A stretch of DNA of 64,000 nt from Nymphalis io (GCF_905147045.1 NC_065916.1:4628468-4692467), one strand, 5' to 3'; positions 1 to 12,204 are shown, counted from the stretch's first letter. Made by a program: numbers and translations. The notes: generated by a model from the sequence alone, not told the origin.

Positions 1-73
1 TTTATAAGAATATTGTAAAGGAGATTATTAAACAATTAGCTAGTCGTTTCGCACGGGTAGATAAGAGGAATGT

Positions 74-1089
74 ATTTTGAATAGGATTTGCGTAACATCC
101 GTTCTTAGTGAGCGTCTACGTCGGAGAAGAAGTAACTGTGACAAATTACAAGTCAATCGGGCGGACAGTTTAGGAGATCTCGTGATGAGTGATATTTCGC
201 TTCTGCATATGTATATGTCGGCGACTGCGATAGATCAGTGGCACGCTCGTCATCGGTAGGAGCTTCTGGTACAGGGTTCATTGCGTAGGTCTCAGGCAAT
301 TAACCACAAAGATACAGTATGATAATTCTTTTGAATAGGATTTGCGTAACATCCGTTCTTAGTGAGCGTCTACGTCGGAGAAGGAGTAACTGTGACAAAT
401 TACAAGTCAATCGGGCGGACAGTTTAGGAGATCTCGTAATGAGTGATATTTCGCTTCTACATATGTATATGTCGGCGACTGCGATAGATCAGTGGCACGC
501 TCGTCATCGGTAGGAGCTTCTGGTACAGGGTTCATTGCGTAGGTCTCAGGCAATTAACCACAAAGATACAGTATGATAATTCTTTTGAATAGGATTTGCG
601 TAACATCCGTTCTTAGTGAGCGTCTACGTCGGAGAAGGAGTAACTGTGACAAATTACAAGTCAATCGGGCGGACAGTTTAGGAGATCTCGTAATGAGTGA
701 TATTTCGCTTCTACATATGTATATGTCGGCGACTGCGATAGATCAGTGGCACGCTCGTCATCGGTAGGAGCTTCTGGTACAGGGTTCATTGCGTAGGTCT
801 CAGGCAATTAACCACAAAGATACAGTATGATAATTCTTTTGAATAGGATTTGCGTAACATCCGTTCTTAGTGAGCGTCTACGTCGGAGAAGGAGTAACTG
901 TGACAAATTACAAGTCAATCGGGCGGACAGTTTAGGAGATCTCGTAATGAGTGATATTTCGCTTCTACATATGTATATGTCGGCGACTGCGATAGATCAG
1001 TGGCACGCTCGTCATCGGTAGGAGCTTCTGGTACAGGGTTCATTGCGTAGGTCTCAGGCAATTAACCACAAAGATACAGTATGATAATT
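74..1089 (+). repeat. 254-bp tandem repeat array, four units
   Basis: Four head-to-tail copies of a 254-bp unit start near 74, 328, 582 and 836 (phase marked by TTTGAATAGG). Copies 2, 3 and 4 read the same; copy 1 differs at three places that I saw (A/G near 130, G/A near 183, G/A near 207). Unique sequence lies on both sides. Each unit carries a 64-codon open frame (60 codons in unit 1), but 254 is not a multiple of 3 and each frame ends in TAG, so the array is not one long gene. The unit is moderately GC-rich compared with its surroundings. I do not recognise the sequence. It could be a satellite fragment or the internal repeat of a larger mobile element. High similarity among units points to recent amplification or an assembly collapse of a longer array. 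Confidence 0.95.
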
Positions 1090-2544
1090 ATTGTATTTTA
1101 TGTAGGTTATCAGCAAATTACAATGTAGGTATATTATAACTATGAGAGTTGCGTGAACCAACGGTCCCGTTTGGAAGGTCCGAACTGTATCGCTCTCTGT
1201 AATTAATTGAGCTTCCGACTCACCGCTCTAAAAAAATTAAAATGTAACAGTTGCTCTAACGATTCCGATCACGTGACTCGTTACGTCACGGCGTTCACAC
1301 CCCACCGTTACAACAAAATCTACTGAGTTACTAAATATTCGTAATCGACGACATATATATATAGATTAGTGATAACATTGATAGCACACCTTGGGAATAT
1401 CACGATCACCTCCCGGTTACTTCATTTTTACCCGAGGGATCAAATCGAACATGTGACTTTCACACCGTTCGTCGCTTGTATATTGATTAGAGCTTGTTGC
1501 GTTTAAAACAAAACAAAAAAACTTCTTCACGAAGACATCCATAGTAGAAAAAAATATTAAGGAAATATTCTCGCGACTAATACAGAAGTCTCAGGGTAAC
1601 CAGAAACCTAACAAGTCACCTCCACTGTAGCCACACAGGGCTGCCACCTGACCTCATTCGCCTTAATTTGTCCTAATTTATAGTACCGAGGACCACTGAG
1701 TGTCATGGTGGATCTATATCTGATTTAAGGACTGTGGGAGGCTCTGTAAGTCCGTCGGGGTAAGCTACCGCCCATTCATCATTCTATTATATTCTACCAC
1801 GAAACACCAATATTTTGTTATATTCCAGTTGGAATTGTGAGTGAGCCAGTAAAGAACATATATTAGTTCCAATGTTTTATTATTTATAAGGTGGTAAAAT
1901 TGGCAAGTGTGACAGAATCTATCTTTTCTCATTCAGGGGTTTACGAGAGTAAGAATCTCACATAACCCATTCCACCAACCCAGGACTCAAGTATCTTTCA
2001 AGGATTTCCCCTACGTGAGAAAGAAACGTTGGCCTACTTGACCTTGCCTTCCAAATGTTTAAAGTTATAACATAATAACAGCCATTGTACGTTCTAAAGT
2101 TTGGTCTCACTCTGTTGGGTGTATAATTGTATACTCTACAAGGTTCAGAAATCTCAAGTCCGCTCGTCCACATCCGAAGTATAATATTTCATAAGTTCAC
2201 AAAGAGCGGCCCCCTCGTATAGTCTAAAGACAAAGGCGCAGAGACTCGGTCGGTGGTGACGTCACGCGTTGCGTCACCACCGAAGGCTTTCGGCGAGCCG
2301 AACCATGCGGTTGGGAAAGGTTGCCGTCGTTACTCTATGGCGGTTGGCATTCGACCAAGTAAACTTAACGTATTGAATATTATCCTAGTAATAAGTTAGT
2401 GAACGTTGAATCGGGGTCGAACTCTGAATAAGAAAAAGGCAAAGTATTACGACGATGTTTCCAAACAGTAGTGTAACTGCTTTTTTAAATTTATTAATTA
2501 TTGTATTAAACAAGTGTACTTAATAGCAAATGATTACCACCATT
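1090..2544. other. AT-rich spacer without a supported gene
   Basis: No coding frame here has splice signals or protein-like composition that I trust. It contains a small SINE-B scrap near 1830-1850 and the hairpin at 2250-2283 listed separately. Confidence 0.6.
2250..2283. repeat. Perfect 12-bp inverted repeat with CRE-like core
   Basis: The arms TCGGTGGTGACG (2250-2261) and CGTCACCACCGA (2272-2283) are perfect reverse complements with a 10-base loop. The left arm and loop together also contain the palindrome GTGACGTCAC, whose core TGACGTCA is the consensus CREB/ATF binding site. A local GC-rich context makes a regulatory role possible; chance or a remnant of a mobile element is equally possible. 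Confidence 0.7.
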
Positions 2545-2737
2545 TACACTATGAGAAGTATCAACCACTTCTTGCACCGTCAATGCGTCAATCTTGGTAT
2601 CTACGATGCCCGTGTAATTTCACTGGCTCACTCACCATAGCGATATTTCGATTGGCAGCGTAATTAATGAGTAAGTAGGTGGTAACCACCCAAACGGGCC
2701 TGCACAAAACCTTACGACTGGTAATATGGTGGCAAAA
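2545..2737 (+). mobile_element. Degenerate SINE-B copy
   Basis: Diverged but recognisable blocks of the SINE-B family appear in order: the 'catcgcttacatcgcc'-like segment, 'ggctcactcacc', then 'gtgggtggtaccta'-like and 'cgggcttgcacaaagcc'-like segments. Many substitutions and short losses mark it as old. Confidence 0.6.
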
Positions 2738-3377
2738 AACCTGTATTTCACCATCAAGCTTAAACAAAGTATACTAACAATCGAGATCAAGGCCACGATA
2801 GCTTTAATACAAAACCACCCAGCGTAGCCATTCCTAAACTATTATATAAGGGCCATTTGATATTTTGAAATAAAACCCTAACAAGATAAGATACACTTAT
2901 ATCCAATAGTATCTGATGATATTTGCGTTTCATTTTGTTATTTGACAACAACAAATATATTTCGTAATAAAAAATAACGAGGTATAACGAACATTAGGTG
3001 CCCTCGAAACCGAGAGGGAATCGCTGGTCTACTTTATAAAGCTCAAAGCTCGTGACAGATCCATGTCGATTTTCTCATAGTCTCTCAGATTTCACTTTAA
3101 GACAAACTTATACTTATACAAACTTCAGAGCAGACGAGGTGTATCGGTGCTAGTTTAACTGACTACCGATTCACCGCAAAAACACAAAACCATATGCACT
3201 CGTGATGTACTACTACACCACCTTCTGAAACAATGAGATCATAAACATCAAATTGCACAATCTTCGTCGACTGAATAGCTAAGTAAGAACGGACGTGCCG
3301 TTCTGACATTGACCAGAGTTGATACTGCTACGTATGGATTGTTTTTATTTCATACAACACATATTTTTGATTGAATA

Positions 3378-3635
3378 TCGAGATGGCTGAGTGGTAAGAA
3401 CGCGTGAATCTTAACCGATGATCGTCGGTTCAAACCCGGGCAAGCACCACTGAATTTTCATGTGAAGGAAAATATCGTGAGGAAACCTGCATGTATCTAA
3501 TTTCACTGAAATGCTGCCACATGTGTATTCCACCAACCCGCATTGGAGCAGCGTGGTGGAATAAACTCCATACCTTCTCCTCAAAAAAGTAAATGAGCCC
3601 TTAGCCCAGCAGTGGGACATTCACAGGCTGTTACT
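3378..3635 (+). mobile_element. SINE-A copy (tRNA-derived), internally deleted
   Basis: Starts with a tRNA-like head: an A-box-like GATGGCTGAGTGGTAAGA and a B-box-like GGTTCAAACCC. It continues through the family body to the tail 'cccagcagtgggacattcac' and 'aggctgttact'. Compared with other copies it lacks about 35 bases between the head and the 'gaaggaaaa' block. The Pol III promoter boxes are nearly intact. Confidence 0.85.
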
Positions 3636-4084
3636 TTATATTTTTAATAAGTTAATTTGTAAAGGGAAGGCTAATACTAAGAGGATACAAGGTGCCATAA
3701 ATAGTACTTGGGGATAATTGACCACGTACCACAGTATTTATCAAATAGTCATTATTTAAATATACATAAATATTTTACAATTTTACAACAAATATACACA
3801 ATATAATTGTTTAATCTGAAATAGAGGTTACAGATTCATAAGTGTTCAATTACACGTCGCCGGTCTCATCACACTCGTGTCCTGTTCAGAGAGAGTGGAG
3901 CGTGACCCGCAGTGTCGCAACGTTGCCGCGCAGTGAAAGCACTGAGCTGACTTTTTAATTTTAATTCGGTCATCCTATAATGAGCCGTTTTATACTCGAG
4001 CTATACTTTTTTATATTGATAAGCAGACTAGTCGACGGGTCACCTGTTGGTATATGGCCTGGGAGTCCATATATATACGTATAT

Positions 4085-4186
4085 TATATGGGAATATTTC
4101 TTACAGCGCCAACGCGCCAGCGACTTTGGGAACTAAGATGTTGTGTCCCTTGAACCTGTAATCATACTGGCTCACGCGCCTTTTAA
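4085..4186 (+). mobile_element. SINE-B fragment
   Basis: Matches the middle of the family ('accttgggaactaagatgtt', 'cctgtaattacactggctcac') with substitutions. Both ends are missing. Confidence 0.7.
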
Positions 4187-4311
4187 CAACAACAATATGA
4201 TGAGAGGGGAAAACCTATCCGACAAGCTTATACAAAGACCAACCACCAAGTATGTGTATGTGAGTAGTAGTACACATAAGACATTTATGCTCTACCCGTA
4301 TATATTAAACT

Positions 4312-4484
4312 TGGGACATTTTTCACACGCGGCCATCTGATCCCAAACTAAGCAGAGCTCGTACTATGGAAACCAGACAACTGATATACTACATATACTA
4401 TTTTTCTTTTGTAAATACATACTTATATAGATAATCACACCCAGACTCGGGACAAACAGACATGTTCATGCACACAAATGTCAC
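4312..4484 (-). mobile_element. SINE-C copy, 3' part
   Basis: Reverse complement of the body seen at 29166-29417 and 59312-59571: the 'cagatggccgtgtg' tail, the 'tctggtttccatag' block and the self-complementary 'gacatgttcatgcacac' block. The tRNA-like head is absent on this side; a short head-like scrap on the plus strand lies near 4689-4715. Confidence 0.8.
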
Positions 4485-4735
4485 TCCAACCGGCCCGTCT
4501 ACATATACTACCCTTCTTTATATGTCTAACCTCACTATCCTCGTGGTTGTAAGATCGTTATTATTGATAAGGACAGGTCATCGTTGCATGCAATTTCTTT
4601 TTCAATTTGTCCGTATAACTTAATTTTGTATTTAAGCGCAATCAAGTTTTTATCTATCTAAATTAAATATAACATAACGGACGACGACGGTTGGCGTGGT
4701 TGATAAATACTTGCCTATATATTAAACACATGATA

Positions 4736-4780
4736 ATTCAGTGGTGCTTGACAGGTTTGAACCCGGAATCTATTAAGATT
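4736..4780 (-). mobile_element. SINE-A head fragment
   Basis: A short reverse-complement match to the SINE-A head: 'attcagtggtgcttg' and 'ggtttgaaccc'. It ends abruptly on both sides. Confidence 0.55.
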
Positions 4781-4910
4781 TACACATGTATACCCGAATT
4801 CAACACCCGCTGTATTAACTTGTACATATTCGTGATGTATCTGCGAGCCCGCATGATATTTACTTAGTTGTCAAGCCGTATCGCGGAAACTACTGGCTCG
4901 ACCTCGTGCG

Positions 4911-4948
4911 ACTGTCGACCTTGTACGGATGGTCACAAGGTCGACAGT
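4911..4948. repeat. Perfect 14-bp stem hairpin
   Basis: Arms ACTGTCGACCTTGT (4911-4924) and its exact reverse complement (4935-4948) enclose a 10-base loop. The stem includes the SalI-type palindrome GTCGAC. No terminal duplications were seen that would make it a transposon end. Confidence 0.75.
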
Positions 4949-6650
4949 ACGATGGTAGCACCTCGACGCGATTGTTTGCGTCTCAAGTTGCGTATGCAAA
5001 TGTATTGGAGAATAAACAGTACGAAGGGAGCTGCGAAGTATTTAATTTCATTGAAATTAATAATAATTTTCTATATGTTTTCGAATTTTGAGGAGTTTCT
5101 TCCATCAGGTCATGTTTACTTTAAAAATGCAATATCGTCGAAACCAAACCAACATGTAACATTTCGACATCGTAGGGTAAGAGGATCTGGTTCTCATAAT
5201 TGAGCTTTCAATATTCATCCGTTTCTCCTTAAAAAAAAACAATCAATTTGTTCTATACGGGAAGACCCGGGAAGATTAGATGATAATAACCGGGGAGTTC
5301 GTATTCGCTGATTGTCATAGAGAATATATATATCGGTGACGAAGAGTTGGATCTAACACGACCGCGCTTGATATAAAAGCGGCGGATGAAATACCGAGTC
5401 ATATATAATCTACAATTGAGGTACGCATTAGATTTTGCTCTATATCTTCATCTTTATCAGGAGATAGTGTTTCGGCCGAGCAGCGGAACATTTTAGGTAT
5501 TATATGAATAATATAGCTAAATTACATTATCACTTATTAAGAGTTTTACTTTCCACAGCGCATAGTGAGCTCGAGCAGATTATCAAGTCTTCATGTACAT
5601 TTCGAGTAAACGCGCAAATTCGAAATGATTTATTCATAACAAGTTACCGCCCGCGGCTTCGTTCGCACGTGATCTGGAGGGGCGTTAGTGCCATTAGTCA
5701 TTGTCATTTTCTGGACCCCTGAGAACGAGCTAAGCTCAGCCGAGCGTAATGTGGCGTTTTTTTTAAATTTTGTGTGAGGTTATCATAGGCAATATGGATT
5801 TATTTTTTTCAAATAAGAATATAAGCTCTGCGCATTTTTTAAGGAATTACTAATATTTCAATTTACCCTTTCAATTAAGCGTAAATTTTTGTTACGAGTG
5901 AAGACAACAATCCACCAAGAAATCAGGATCAAACTGGCGAGTTCGACATCACATCGCTCCACAGCCTAACTATTGGCGCTTCATGATTCAGTTAATAGTT
6001 AATGTATAAGCACTGAAAACGACTGCGCCGCGTTTCGCCAGAAGCACGCCGGCCTAATGCCACTATTAGCTTTAACTGTTAGCCAATTGTGTCGTGATTA
6101 CGAATCTGTTTGGGGATATCTGCAGCTCTCGCCAGTAACACACCACACCGGAAACATCTAACAAAATACACTGGACGATCAGTCGTTCTTTTAAGTCGCC
6201 TTGATTATCCTAACTAATAAAATAAATGCGCGCCTTTGTTTGTGTGAGCGTGTGAGTGTGTGCCTAACAAACTCCTTAGACGCGTGCGAAGTCATTGGCG
6301 GAAACTAGACTATTTTAAGCATTCAATTTTTATTTTAGCAGGAAGGAAGACGAGCCAGTGGACCCCTTATGTTAGTTCATCGCCGCCGCCATTGCTATTG
6401 GCATGATGAGATGTTCACATTAATCCCTTAGCCGTCAACTCGTTGCTGTTTGTTGGAACTCTATACAACAAATGCAAGTGTTTTACGTTATGAAAATGAA
6501 TTATTAACACAAATTAAGCAAATAAATATTCAAGACTACATGCACGAAACCGCAATATTCAGTTCTGGGTCATCTTAACTCTTTTGGTAAAGTTTCTTTT
6601 TATACACAAATAGTTTGGCTTACTGACAAATGTGTTACTTGATGCGACGT
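4949..6650. other. Spacer without a supported gene
   Basis: AT-rich sequence with no convincing exon. Near 5646-5665 is a short block (CCGCCCGCGGCTTCGTTCG) of the widespread lepidopteran 'cggcttcg' repeat. The open frame at 4868-5203 has no family resemblance that I see. Confidence 0.55.
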
Positions 6651-6651
6651 C

Positions 6652-6935
6652 AACCATAGACATCGGGGCTATAAGAAATATAAATCATTCCTTGCACCGT
6701 CAATAAACCACCATATAGTTGTTGTGAGATTTTATGTCCGTTTAAATAGAAATACTGAGTATTGCTGTTCGGAGATAGAATATATTACGAGTGGGTGGTA
6801 TCTACACAGACGGACTTGCATAAAGCACCAAGTACTTACTCACCCTTCAAACCCAAGCACAGAGTTATACAGACATATCAGCATAGCTGATAAGTGGGTG
6901 GCGCCTACACAGGCGAGCTAGCACAAGCAATGCAA
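6652..6935 (+). mobile_element. Degenerate SINE-B copies
   Basis: Old SINE-B blocks appear, some twice: 'gagtgggtggtatctac' near 6789 and a second, 'taagtgggtggcgcctac', near 6890. This suggests two overlapping insertions or an internal duplication. Confidence 0.6.
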
Positions 6936-7615
6936 TCGGCAAAAACATATTTTCTGGTACAAAACCCACGATTATATTCAAACATTACATAACCACGAAG
7001 TGTATTATAATTTTTTGCTCGTGTTTTGTTTTGAAAAATATTCATAATTTTCCGCCATCTTGTCGTGCTCCAGCGATTCGAGATGGCAGTTCTAATTAGT
7101 AATTCTATTGTCATTACTTTTACATGCAAAAACAAAGTCAGTTCAGACTACCATCATTTTCGATTATACCAATTTTTTTTTTTTGAACGATTTGTACAAA
7201 TTTTGAAAATCCCCATACTTCTGCCAGCTTCTATAACCATCCCTTGCTTGCCTGCATCAACACGATGGGGAGATGAGGTCGACGAACCCTTGATTTGGGG
7301 TACCAATTCTAATCAGCTGCAAGCCGAACTGTCCCCTATTGCAACGAGCAAAGGTTTGAAATGTACTTTAAAATCTCTTTGAATCGTTAAGAAAAAAACG
7401 CAGGCGACAATAAGCCTTACCGAGTACGGAATTAAGTAGAAAACTATTAGGTTTCGTAAAAAAGTCATCGTTATTTGAAAAATCTACGGAATTCGAAGCG
7501 GGTAAAGAAATCCTGACATTGCTTTATAAACATTAAACTGATATACATAAAGTCTATAATTATGAAACACAAGTCAAACTTTGAACTTATTACACAAAAG
7601 AGACAAACGAGAATG

Positions 7616-7675
7616 TACCCTTTTTCGTTTGAATAAGAGCCAATTTACCCTTTTTCGTTTGAATAAGAGCTAATT
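7616..7675 (+). repeat. 30-bp tandem duplication
   Basis: The block starting TACCCTTTTTCGTTTGAATA occurs twice with a 30-base period and one visible difference (CCAATT against CTAATT). Confidence 0.9.
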
Positions 7676-8532
7676 TGCCAAATGAACCGACCACAACCAA
7701 TTTGTGTAACGCTCTCTTTCATGCGCACGCTTACTAGCACTTGCGGAAAGGGGACGGGATATAATCCCATCAAAGCTGAGTCTATAGACGAGCCGTTGTA
7801 TTATGAATCTTATGTAGAAGTGGATATAGTTGTTTACAATTCGACGCGGCTAACCCAAGCTTATCTGCTGTAGGAAGGCTGTTCGCGTTTCCTGCTCAGG
7901 CCGAATGGCAAAACATCGAGAAAGGCAAACTGTTTACCTACGAACAACTTTACCGTGTATTTCGGCCACGATTTAAGCTAAAGGTGTCGCTTCACCCGCG
8001 AACATGTTCGTTTCAAATAGAAGTAGTTTGAACTTGGTAGTAGATTTTTTCCGAACTCGTCTGCGTAGATTACGCGGGACATAACATATTCCGTCCAACA
8101 TCGTCGTCCGTTTTGCGTTGATATCTTACGGTTTGGAGAGAACGTAAGCCAGTGAGTACGACACCACAAATGATATATAATATTTTTGATTCACATTACC
8201 ATTGGCAACGTACCATGGGCAGATGGGTTCAGGTTACGACAAATTAACAAAAACAGTCAGAAAAAATTTCGAAGATTCGAAGAACATAAATATATTGAAA
8301 AAATCACAGTTACCTAATACACGAAATTCTTGTATTTTTTGGGGCATTGCGATTATTTTGTTCTTGTTGTTAGACTAATTTATTTTAACTCGGTTACAAA
8401 GTTTTACCAAAAATTGTAAACGACTCGTTCCATACACTTCTTAGAAGAAATATTTTGTGCTTTTATTTTTTACTATAAAGAGAATTGGCAGTGAAAAGAT
8501 TTTACTTAACATCTCTTGCGCTTGGCAAGCCT

Positions 8533-8556
8533 CATCATCATCATCATCATCATCAT
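8533..8556 (+). repeat. (CAT)8 microsatellite
   Basis: Eight uninterrupted CAT units. The apparent polyhistidine frame across it is a by-product of the repeat. Confidence 0.95.
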
Positions 8557-8904
8557 AAATGGCCAAGTAGCTCTGTGTGTCACGTTTATGTCATGACTAA
8601 TGAAACATTTCTAAATAACACACCAATGTCATTTTATTTGTGGAAAATATTATTTACAAAATTTCTTGATGAGATCTTGATGATGTACTGGTAGGTTTAA
8701 TAAACGTACGATACGATATGATATAAATATATTAAACATTATAATAAAGACAGTCACGTGTAAGCATTCGTTTGATTAACTCGTCTCACTTAACTCCTAG
8801 CTAACATTGAGAAAGAAAACACTGAGTATACTTGTGTTTGTATGTTGCACACACACTCCACTGTGTGAACTGTGTACACCTCACCTCCGTCAAGAATGGT
8901 CGCC

Positions 8905-9129
8905 TTGGTCGGAATTGGTATTGTTGTGTTCCGGTTTGAAGGGTGAGTGAGCCAGTGTAATTACAGCCACAAGGGACATAAAATCTTAGTTCCCAAGGTT
9001 GGTGGCGCATTGGTGATGTAAGTGATGGTTAACATTTCTTACAATGCCAATGTCTAAGGGCGTTTGGTGACCACTTACCATCAGGTGGCCCATATGCTCG
9101 TCCGCCTTCCTATTCTATAAAAAAAAAAA
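8905..9129 (-). mobile_element. SINE-B copy, 5'-truncated
   Basis: On the minus element orientation it runs from 'ttggtattgttgtgttccgg' through the conserved 'cacttaccatcaggtggccc' to 'ttcctattctat' and an A-run ending at 9129. The first 70-80 bases of the family are missing, so truncation is at the 5' end as expected for target-primed reverse transcription. Confidence 0.85.
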
Positions 9130-10370
9130 TCGGTCAACAATACACAATCATGTATGTGTCTCAAATAAATCATACATGCACTATGTTTACTAAAATATTA
9201 ATCTCCTAACAACAGACATTCAAATAATAAACTGACAAGACTTATTCATCTTATATAACAGCGTAGGTATACAGTAAGATGCGACATTGCCACATTGTAT
9301 AGGCGGCCAGCACGTGTACGGGCGCGTGTCGTCACAACGGACGGGAGCGTCACGCAGCTCGTCACTACGGTAGCTGGCACGGCTTCCTATCGTTCACTTA
9401 TTGAAAGCCTAAACGTGTCTTTTGTTTCACTGGAGCAAATGACTTACGCCGGGTTTCTGTATTTAGCGAATCGTTTTTGAGTTACGAGCGACACTCGGTA
9501 AAATCATTCCTACGACATCAATCATGCGAAACCGACGCATGTACCTGTTAAAAAAAAAGTAACTTACGAAAGATTTTTGAATTCCATCTCGTAGACAATT
9601 ATACCATCCGTAATCAAAACGAATCGTTTCTTGAATACTTATTGTAATCGGATATTTAGTTGCTTCCACTACAGTCTGGTTTACTGTTCACACGGCGGGA
9701 CGGTAGTGGAATGATATTAATATAATAATTGGGCAAACAATTAAATGTACGGTCAAACGATATCGCCACGCGAACACACTGAGCCAATTGAAAAGCCGCC
9801 CTACAGCATCTCGTGACGTGATGCGAGGCGGAAGCCTTGGGTGTCCCGTGTCAGATGGCTCCGAGGAGGACATCCGACAAGGCCTCGTGATGCCGAACGC
9901 ACTAACGGTGAGTGGGCAATTGCAAGATCACTCGCCCCCTAAAGGAAGCTCCACCGAGAAACGAGCGGAGCAAAACACGTGCCCCGGTTGCGTTATATTA
10001 AATTTGATGAGAGTCCCACGCACCCCTAATTCGTTTACGAAACACAATTAAAACTGAAATAATTCCAAAGGTGTAAAGTGACCTAATACGTAAGTTTGGT
10101 AGGACACACACGTTACGGCCGCGCTCAGTACTTACATAACGCGCCGACCGAGCCCGTCGTCGTTGTACTGCCATGGAATATTGTTACAACACACTCCACG
10201 TTTGACTTAAGGAGGTTTTACTTATAAACGAAGCATATGTGTCCATCTAGACTAATATTATAAATGCGAAAGGAAGTCTGTCTGTTGTCAAACTTGAACC
10301 CCAAGGAAGGTTACTACTTTTTTATACCTTCCACTGGTAGACAGAAGTGTCACAAAATTATAAATTAAAA
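9130..10370. other. Spacer; includes one arm of a dispersed repeat
   Basis: No supported gene. At about 9575-9655 is a minus-strand copy of a sequence found again at 19085-19180 (see findings). At 10246-10330 a reverse-complement piece of the 'cggcttcg' repeat is visible ('actaatattataaatgcgaa'). Confidence 0.5.
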
Positions 10371-10420
10371 AACCGTAAGAGGAACAAGGCTAATACATTA
10401 GCCTTTTTCCTCTTACGGTT
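10371..10420. repeat. 50-base near-perfect hairpin
   Basis: A 23-base left arm (10371-10393, beginning AACCGTAAGAGGAA) and its complement (10398-10420) are separated by the loop TACA, with a single mismatched pair. The transcript of either strand would fold into a long stem. A second inverted pair, GTCTATGGT and ACCATAGAC, follows within 40 bases. It is shorter than a typical insect pre-miRNA (about 60-70 bases), so a transposon core or a cruciform-forming repeat is a fair alternative. Confidence 0.85.
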
Positions 10421-11247
10421 ACAGTCTATGGTGTTATTTGATTCTTATGAAATAGACCATAGACCTCTGTTCATCTCCTCTTGGATCCACGTGTCTAGGC
10501 TTACGTCATCGGAAAATGAAAGGGCCTTTATTCATAAGTACTCCTGACGTATTTAAGCTCAGTATATTCCTTATATTTAATATCTTTAAAGAGTTTGTTC
10601 GTACTAACCTCGGTATCTACCAGAACAATTTAAAAAAAAATGCATTTAATATTAATGCATTAATTGAGAGAGGTTAAAGGTATAATAACGTCACCCTACG
10701 ACGCACGGGGTCGCAGCGGTCACGCTTAACTCGTGTCGGTAAAACGCGCGGAGCAGTCGTCATTTATAAATATTCAAATTCATTGCTATTGTGTTCAGAT
10801 GCTTTAGCATTTGATAGTATTCCTTACATCCAATTAATGTTATTATTACTTGTTATATAAAATAAAAACTGCAAAACTGGAATGTTTGGGGGAAGTGTGA
10901 GACCCTCAATCTAACCTTAGTTGCATACCAGGTAAAACTTCTACGCCTCGAAAATAATATGCACCTCAATGAGTACTGAAATTTAAACCAATTATTTTGG
11001 AGTAATTTAATCGCAGGTAACACACAATACATTTTCGCTTCTTCTACAATATTCAACGACGAACACTTTTTTCTAATTTTTTTATTTTTAATCTCTCCTA
11101 TGTAATGTAATCTAGTTAAGCATATGTGAATAATTTAATTTATTTAATTAATTATTGTTATTTGTAAACCAAATTAGATACAGAATTATTTTAATGCACT
11201 ATTGGTGTGATCTGTATTTAATATTAATTATTTGTTAACAAATATAA
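10421..11247. other. Spacer without a supported gene
   Basis: AT-rich. A GC-richer patch at 10690-10765 has several CpG dinucleotides, but no exon is apparent. Confidence 0.5.
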
Positions 11248-11507
11248 GCCGACATGGACCAGTGGTAAGAACGCGTGAATCTTAACCGATGATCGTGGGT
11301 TCAAACCCGAGCAAGCACCACTGAATTTTTATGTGCTTAATTTGTGATAAAACCTGCATATGTCTAATTTTACTAAAATTCTCCACCAAACCGCATTGGA
11401 GCAGAGTGGTGGAATAACCAGCAAACCTTCTCCTTAAAAAGGGAGAGGAGGCCTTTAGCCCAGCAGTGAGACATTCACAGGCTGTTACTGTACTGTACTG
11501 TACTGTA
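11248..11507 (+). mobile_element. SINE-A copy, near full length
   Basis: tRNA-like head with ACCAGTGGTAAGA and GGGTTCAAACCC, a slightly shortened body, then the tail 'cccagcagtgagacattcac' and a (TACTG)n microsatellite end. The tail repeat extends the last bases of the SINE, as seen when a LINE reverse transcriptase slips on its template. Confidence 0.9.
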
Positions 11508-12200
11508 AATATATTTGCTTGCCTATCGCGGGCGAAATGATACCTATTAAGAAATCGTTACATCTGTATAACTACATTTCATGCAAGTAGATGATTACGA
11601 TTATTGCAATTACATAGCGAATATATCTACAAGCAAGTATTTACTAATATAAAGATTTATAATTGATTTAAGTTAATCACAAGTATGTATTTAAATGTTT
11701 TCCACGGTAGCTTGACAGACGCGGAGAGGGAAGCGCTTTTTATTAGGTAGTATGACAATCGGCCAGGCCCCTCCCGTTTCGGAGGATGCATAAATGTAAA
11801 AAGGGGGATAGTAAGTAACCTTCGCTGTCACATATGTAATGCTAATGATTAATATATGAAATGCATTTACTGGTTATTAAATGAAAATGTTCGTGTGTTT
11901 ATATGTTACTTTATCAATCAATCGTTAATAACTTTAATGATTCATATATTTCGAATAAATTAAATATATATATAAATATATATATATATACATATATATA
12001 TATGTTATAATATTCTACTTCTATAATAATGTGTCGTGTTCGCGTCGCTGTATGTGCGTACAGCGCGGGGGAGGGCGCGCACATTCTATATGCGTAGTTT
12101 GCGTCACCGTCGAGATTGCGCTGTCGCGGATAAGTGCGTGAAATAGTCCGATCGTTTCACATGTATGCAGTCCTAGCTACAGCGTCATATTATAAAGATT
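11508..12200. other. AT-rich spacer with TA repeats and a CpG patch
   Basis: Imperfect TA runs at 11965-12003. A GC-rich patch at 12030-12150 carries the short hairpin CGCTGTA...TACAGCG (12045-12066). No gene is supported. Confidence 0.5.
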
Positions 12201-12204
12201 CAAT

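Larger units (their letters stand above)
6936..8904. other. Spacer with simple repeats, no supported gene
   Basis: No exon with recognisable protein content. It holds a 30-bp direct duplication at 7616-7675 and a (CAT)8 microsatellite at 8533-8556, which are listed separately. Confidence 0.55.

Noticed and set aside
65..1021. Four near-identical small proteins in tandem at the window start
   Set aside because: They follow from the 254-bp repeat; no promoter, splice sites or homology support translation. Kept only as a property of the array.
74..1089. CRISPR-like array
   Set aside because: The 254-bp units are contiguous without spacers, and the genome is clearly eukaryotic.
8485..8694. Polyhistidine protein
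   Set aside because: The histidines come from a (CAT)8 microsatellite; the rest of the frame has no support.
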